64,000 bases of DNA from Oncomelania hupensis. Taxonomy: Eukaryota; Mollusca; Gastropoda; Littorinimorpha; Pomatiopsidae. This document shows positions 61,462 to 64,000 of the stretch, one piece after another. Position 1 is the first letter of the stretch. Each line of letters opens with the position of its first letter. The DNA is taken from positions 22,151,200-22,215,199 of the forward strand of contig CM072515.1 in assembly GCA_036898135.1 (NCBI GenBank), in the 5' to 3' direction. The translations under genes were made by a program, and so were the position numbers. The notes beneath the pieces are model-generated. The model was not told where the DNA came from. It ran no database searches and saw only the letters and a list, made by a program, of their open reading frames with translations.

Positions 61462-63685
61462 CTGACGACATTATCATGATAAGGTAACACACAAGGCAAA
61501 ATCTAACCCTTTGCCATCCTTGGGGACAAAGTCCCACGTTGATCCATCCTCCTTGCCAACAATCACCGTGCACAAAGCCTCGTATTTTCTCATCTCTTTG
61601 GGTGCAAAGCTGAGGGGAATGTCCATGGTAGATTTGGGGCCGATGCGGTGAGGCCCCTTCTGCTGTTTCAGCAACAGGGAGAATGGGGAGTCTTTGGGGT
61701 CTTTGGATTCCAAAAAATTTGGGTCACTGGACTTGGTGTGATCTGCAGTAAAAAAAAAAAAAAAAATTACAATTATAACGTCAAGTCCATATCATATACT
61801 CAACCCTTGCTGTGACTTCAATTTTTTGTTGTTGTTTTTTCCTTGTTGAAAAGATTGAATAAACTAAATGAGTAGTTATAAGTATTATTTAAGTTGCGCC
61901 AAAGTCCGAAGGTGCTTTAAATGATCACTATCTTTACATGTCTAATGATAATAATAACGGATTTTTATATAGCGGGTACTCCAGCCTATGACCAGACTCA
62001 CCACGCTTTACATAGTCATAACATATAAATACATGCACTCGATGAAACATTACTTTTGCTACAATACACCAAAAGACAGGACAGTAAAGGTACAGACTAT
62101 TTACAATTATGTACATAAATTACAAAAAAGACAAAGATATACTATTTACAACTATGTACACACATGACAAAAAAGACAGAAAACAGAATAGCAAAAACCT
62201 ATTTACAGCTATTTATATGCCCGGTTAGGCCCAGGAAGGAAAACAGTATAAATATTTACAGCTGTGTATACACTTACGGATCAGACATAGACAAGAGATG
62301 AGAGAATGGCAGCGGGATACAAATCAATCTGAATAATGCAGTTTGAAGAGGTGGGTTTTGAGGGCCTTTTTGAATGCTTGTATTGATTGTATGTTGCGGA
62401 TATGGGAGGGAAGGGAATTCCACTGCTTACGTGCGGAGTAGGCGAATGCACGTTGGCCATAGGTCTTAGTGCGGGTGACGGGAACCTTGAGTGTGCGAGT
62501 GTCCGCAGAAGATCTTAAAGTGCGTGAAGGGGAGTAGACAGACAGTAGATCAGCAAGGTAGGAAGGACAGGAATCTGTGAAGAAGTTGTGACAGAGAACA
62601 GAGAGTTTGTACTCTATGCGTGCTTGCACAGGAAGCCAGTGAAGGGAATGTAGTAGAGGTGTGATGTGATCACGTTTCTTAGCTCGGAATACTAGTCTAG
62701 CTGCTGAGTTCTGAACCTTTTGTAGTTTGTCAATGATGTGTTTCGGGGAGCCAACAAGGAGAGAGTTGCAATAGTCAAGACGAGAAAGGACGAGAGCGCA
62801 GACTAGGGTTTTGGTGGCCGGGACTGTAAGATAGTGGCGAAAGGAGCTGATTTGGCGTATGGCCGTGTATGCAGAGCGACAGACGTTGGAGATGTGGTTG
62901 TTGAGGGACAGGTCATCGGAGAGAATGTAGCCGAGATTTCTTGATGAGGATGAGAACTGAGTGTTTGTTGTCCCTACTGTAAGCGATGTTGGGAGAGGCG
63001 AGAGTGAGGAGGAGGTGTTGTGCTTGTGAATGAGGAGGGCTTCGGTTTTATCGTCATTAGGCTTAAGCTTGTTGAGTGTCATCCATGACTTAATGTCTGT
63101 GATGCAGTTCTCCAAAGTCTGAACAGTGGAATTAATGAGAGAGTGGGCGGTGGATTTATACAGTTGTGTGTCGTCTGCAAATGACTGACTCTCAACAGCA
63201 TGCTTTCTAAGCAGCATGTCTACTGGTCAATGGTACAGAAAATATAGATTTGAGTAGGTAACGAGGGACTAAGTTCTTCCTGTTCAAATCACTTTTGTGC
63301 GTGTGTGTGTTTTGGAATGAATCTTTGAATGAAGCTTTGATTTTAAAGTTGTTTCACATCGCAGAGATTTAAGGCATGTTTGTGTTCTTTTGACTGTACT
63401 TTTGCATGTATAGGCGCACGCTGTGTTTAGTGGACAATTTTATTTAAGCTGGAACTAGTTGAACCCCTCCTCCCATCTTACTCTTTCAATAAAAAACATA
63501 CAATGTACGCAAATACAGGACCACTAACCTTTGAGCAGGATAGTGGCGGTAACAGGCGTGTCCATTGGGTTGCGGAAAGGGATGATGACAGTGGTGCTGG
63601 TGCCTGTCCCTGTGTACACGCTGACTGGCGCCTGAGGCTGAGGCAGCAGTCCAGTTCCTGATGCCACAAACACCCACTCTCCCAG
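56064..63685 (-). CDS. CFAP47: CFAP47-like protein, last eight coding exons (partial gene)
   Basis: Exons on the minus strand: 63685-63529, 61742-61508, 60845-60695, 60130-59998, 59625-59457, 58976-58815, 57800-57632, 56300-56064. Every GT-AG border and phase agrees, giving 470 codons and the TAG at 56066-56064. Recognisable blocks are FRNPMDTPVTATI, IRWLYPIYGIPES, ITGALGGLWKFPVRF with DDVINVEASG, TMFNVSFTPNVYGRLYKGKL and MQWSYDVHGVLPEY. These are the pattern of the C-terminal ASH/MSP-like beta domains of CFAP47 (a large ciliary axoneme protein needed for sperm flagella in mammals). The 5' part lies beyond 64000. I recognise the family from memory; hydin- or DLEC1-type ASH proteins are the alternative. 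Introns hold an L2-like LINE, a 5S-like SINE and several microsatellites. Confidence 0.85.
56450..56920 (+). repeat. Dispersed repeat rich in TGACC/TCAAGGTCA sites (copy 2)
   Basis: Shares long blocks with 51580-52520: ATGAAAGATCAATCTATCATC, GGTCAAGGTCACTTCAAAG, ACCAAGTTTGGTTGTGATAG. A further shared block (ACAGACTCACATTGCTATGC) lies at 57060-57100 after a G-rich interruption. It lies in the last intron of the CFAP47-like gene. Confidence 0.75.
57632..57800 (-). CDS. CFAP47: CFAP47-like exon
   Basis: Acceptor ATTTACAG, donor CAG|GTATAT. Encodes LPVGFNAYFEDGSDQELTV and SFTPNVYGRLYKGKLIIQ. Confidence 0.85.
58265..58556 (+). mobile_element. 5S-rRNA-like SINE
   Basis: GCGGTTAGCACTTGGATGGG and TGACCGC at 58334-58360 match the internal-promoter part of 5S rRNA genes (GGTTAGTACTTGGATGGG..GACCGC). 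Upstream is GGATAGTGCAGTGGTTGGAG, an A-box-like block. The repeat ends in CTACCTTTACCTTTA and joins a (TA)n array. A SINE3-type origin is inferred. Confidence 0.6.
58557..58628. repeat. (TA)n microsatellite
   Basis: About 36 TA units at the tail of the 5S-like SINE. Confidence 0.97.
58815..58976 (-). CDS. CFAP47: CFAP47-like exon
   Basis: Acceptor GTTTGCAG, donor ACAAA|GTAGGT. Encodes YLAYLNITGALGGLWKFPV and DDVINVEASGLGKMSSVGF. Split codons at both ends join their neighbours exactly. Confidence 0.85.
59457..59625 (-). CDS. CFAP47: CFAP47-like exon
   Basis: Acceptor TATGTGCAG, donor ATGAA|GTAAGT. Encodes LQTAEEFSYELFCGSPEMKD and VVTLIFNIKFAPFRTM. A second AG six bases into the exon is in frame and could be used. 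Confidence 0.8.
59998..60130 (-). CDS. CFAP47: CFAP47-like exon
   Basis: Acceptor TTATACAG, donor GAAG|GTGAGT, 44 codons plus one base. Encodes a Ser-rich linker (GKSGSSDSRDS). Intron sequence next to the donor is a GAT/GAG-rich tract. Confidence 0.8.
60695..60845 (-). CDS. CFAP47: CFAP47-like exon
   Basis: Acceptor GGCCACAG, donor GAG|GTAATG. Encodes YPVSSMSQNGVSEIRWLYPI then YGIPES, one of the most recognisable blocks of the family. Confidence 0.85.
61000..61072. repeat. (ATT)n microsatellite
   Basis: ATT array in an intron of the CFAP47-like gene. Confidence 0.95.
61411..61460. repeat. (ATC)n microsatellite
   Basis: ATC array about 50 bases downstream of the donor of the 61742-61508 exon. 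Confidence 0.95.
61508..61742 (-). CDS. CFAP47: CFAP47-like exon
   Basis: Acceptor TACTGCAG, donor AAAGG|GTTAGA. 77 full codons, including the conserved-looking DIPLSFAPKEMRKYEALCTV, a beta-domain core. Confidence 0.82.
61935..63217 (-). mobile_element. L2/CR1-type LINE, 5'-truncated, with intact 297-codon end
   Basis: The minus-strand frame 63217-62324 is open for 297 codons: SFADDTQLYKS (palm site, FADD for YADD), WMTLNKLKPNDDKTEALLIH, SRLDYCNSLLVGSPKHIIDK, LHWLPVQARIEYKLSVLC, SARKQWNSLPSHIRN and FKKALKTHLF. These are the usual C-terminal blocks of L2/CR1-like reverse transcriptases. The 3' UTR runs to about 61935 and ends CCCGCTATATAAAAATCCG then TTATTATTA. It lies in sense in an intron of the CFAP47-like gene. 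An open frame of this length suggests a young insertion. Confidence 0.88.
63529..63685 (-). CDS. CFAP47: CFAP47-like exon (first in window)
   Basis: Acceptor CATTGCAG, 52 codons plus one base, donor AAAG|GTTAGT. Encodes LGEWVFVASGTGLLPQPQAP and then the FRNPMDTPV strand of an ASH-like domain. Confidence 0.8.
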
Positions 63686-64000
63686 CTGCAATGGAATTAA
63701 CTTTATAGTCAGAACAGTTTAAACAGGAAACTATGACCACTTGGATGATAAACACCTAATCCGCACTCCCTTCTTTCTAGCTGCTGGAATGAGCAACAAC
63801 AAAATATCTAAAAAGATTTAGGGCGATGTGGTGAAAATGTGAATGACACAACATACCCACTCTACAATTGCTAGAAATTGTTTGTTATTTATTTATTAAT
63901 TTAATTTAATTAATTTATTTTATATCATTTGTGTTATACTGTATTGTATTGTATTATATTTTATACTATCTTGTTTCACACACAGTTGGGGAACAGAACA
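63686..64000. other. Intron of the CFAP47-like gene
   Basis: AT-rich intron upstream of the 63685 exon. The next exon is beyond the window. Confidence 0.6.

Overview
The window is animal nuclear DNA: spliced genes with GT-AG introns, very dense simple-sequence repeats, and many decayed LINEs, SINE-like repeats, solo LTRs and DNA transposons. A cilium/flagellum gene and repeat types I associate with molluscs suggest a lophotrochozoan, probably a gastropod. That assignment is inference. Most long open frames here are shadows of microsatellites.

Two spliced genes could be rebuilt with every exon phase agreeing. (1) On the minus strand, 18678 down to 4818, eight exons encode a complete 344-residue single-pass membrane protein. 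It has a signal peptide, a short Thr/Ser-rich ectodomain of about 45 residues, one transmembrane helix, and a roughly 258-residue cytoplasmic tail. The tail has eight tyrosines, including YVNL and YMNT (YxN, Grb2-type), YMPM (YxxM, PI3-kinase p85-type), and proline-rich SH3-type motifs. The layout is that of vertebrate transmembrane adaptor proteins (LAT/TRAP type). I do not recognise it as a described family, and it is the main discovery candidate. (2) On the minus strand, 63685 down to 56064, the last eight coding exons (470 codons plus stop) encode a CFAP47-like protein; its 5' part lies beyond the window. A single exon at 752-944 (plus) encodes the end of an M12B/ADAM-type zinc metalloprotease domain.

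Layout: 1-4.2 kb, repeats, the ADAM-like exon and a LINE scrap. 4.2-18.7 kb, the membrane scaffold gene, whose introns hold two solo LTRs, an internally deleted LINE, a pogo/Tigger derivative inside an AAT array, and a long polypurine tract. 19-28 kb, nested LINEs, a solo LTR and a 0.7-kb retroposon. 28-38 kb, mostly gene-free with a ~100-bp tandem repeat, LINE and SINE ends and giant trinucleotide arrays. 38-43 kb, an L2-like LINE, another 0.7-kb retroposon and a frameshifted Tc1-like transposon. 43.7-53 kb, a solo LTR, L2-like fragments, fold-back elements, SINEs and a repeat rich in TGACC/TCAAGGTCA sites. 53-64 kb, the CFAP47-like gene with an L2-like LINE in one intron and a 5S-rRNA-like SINE in another.

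Repeats explain much of the rest: a LINE family whose stop codon lies in its GGATA tail; four solo LTRs flanked by 5-bp duplications; a ~720-bp retroposon family with variable microsatellite tails; a SINE-like family sharing its 3' end with the L2-like LINE; and two tiny palindromic insertions (32 and 37 bp), each flanked by a 7-bp direct repeat.
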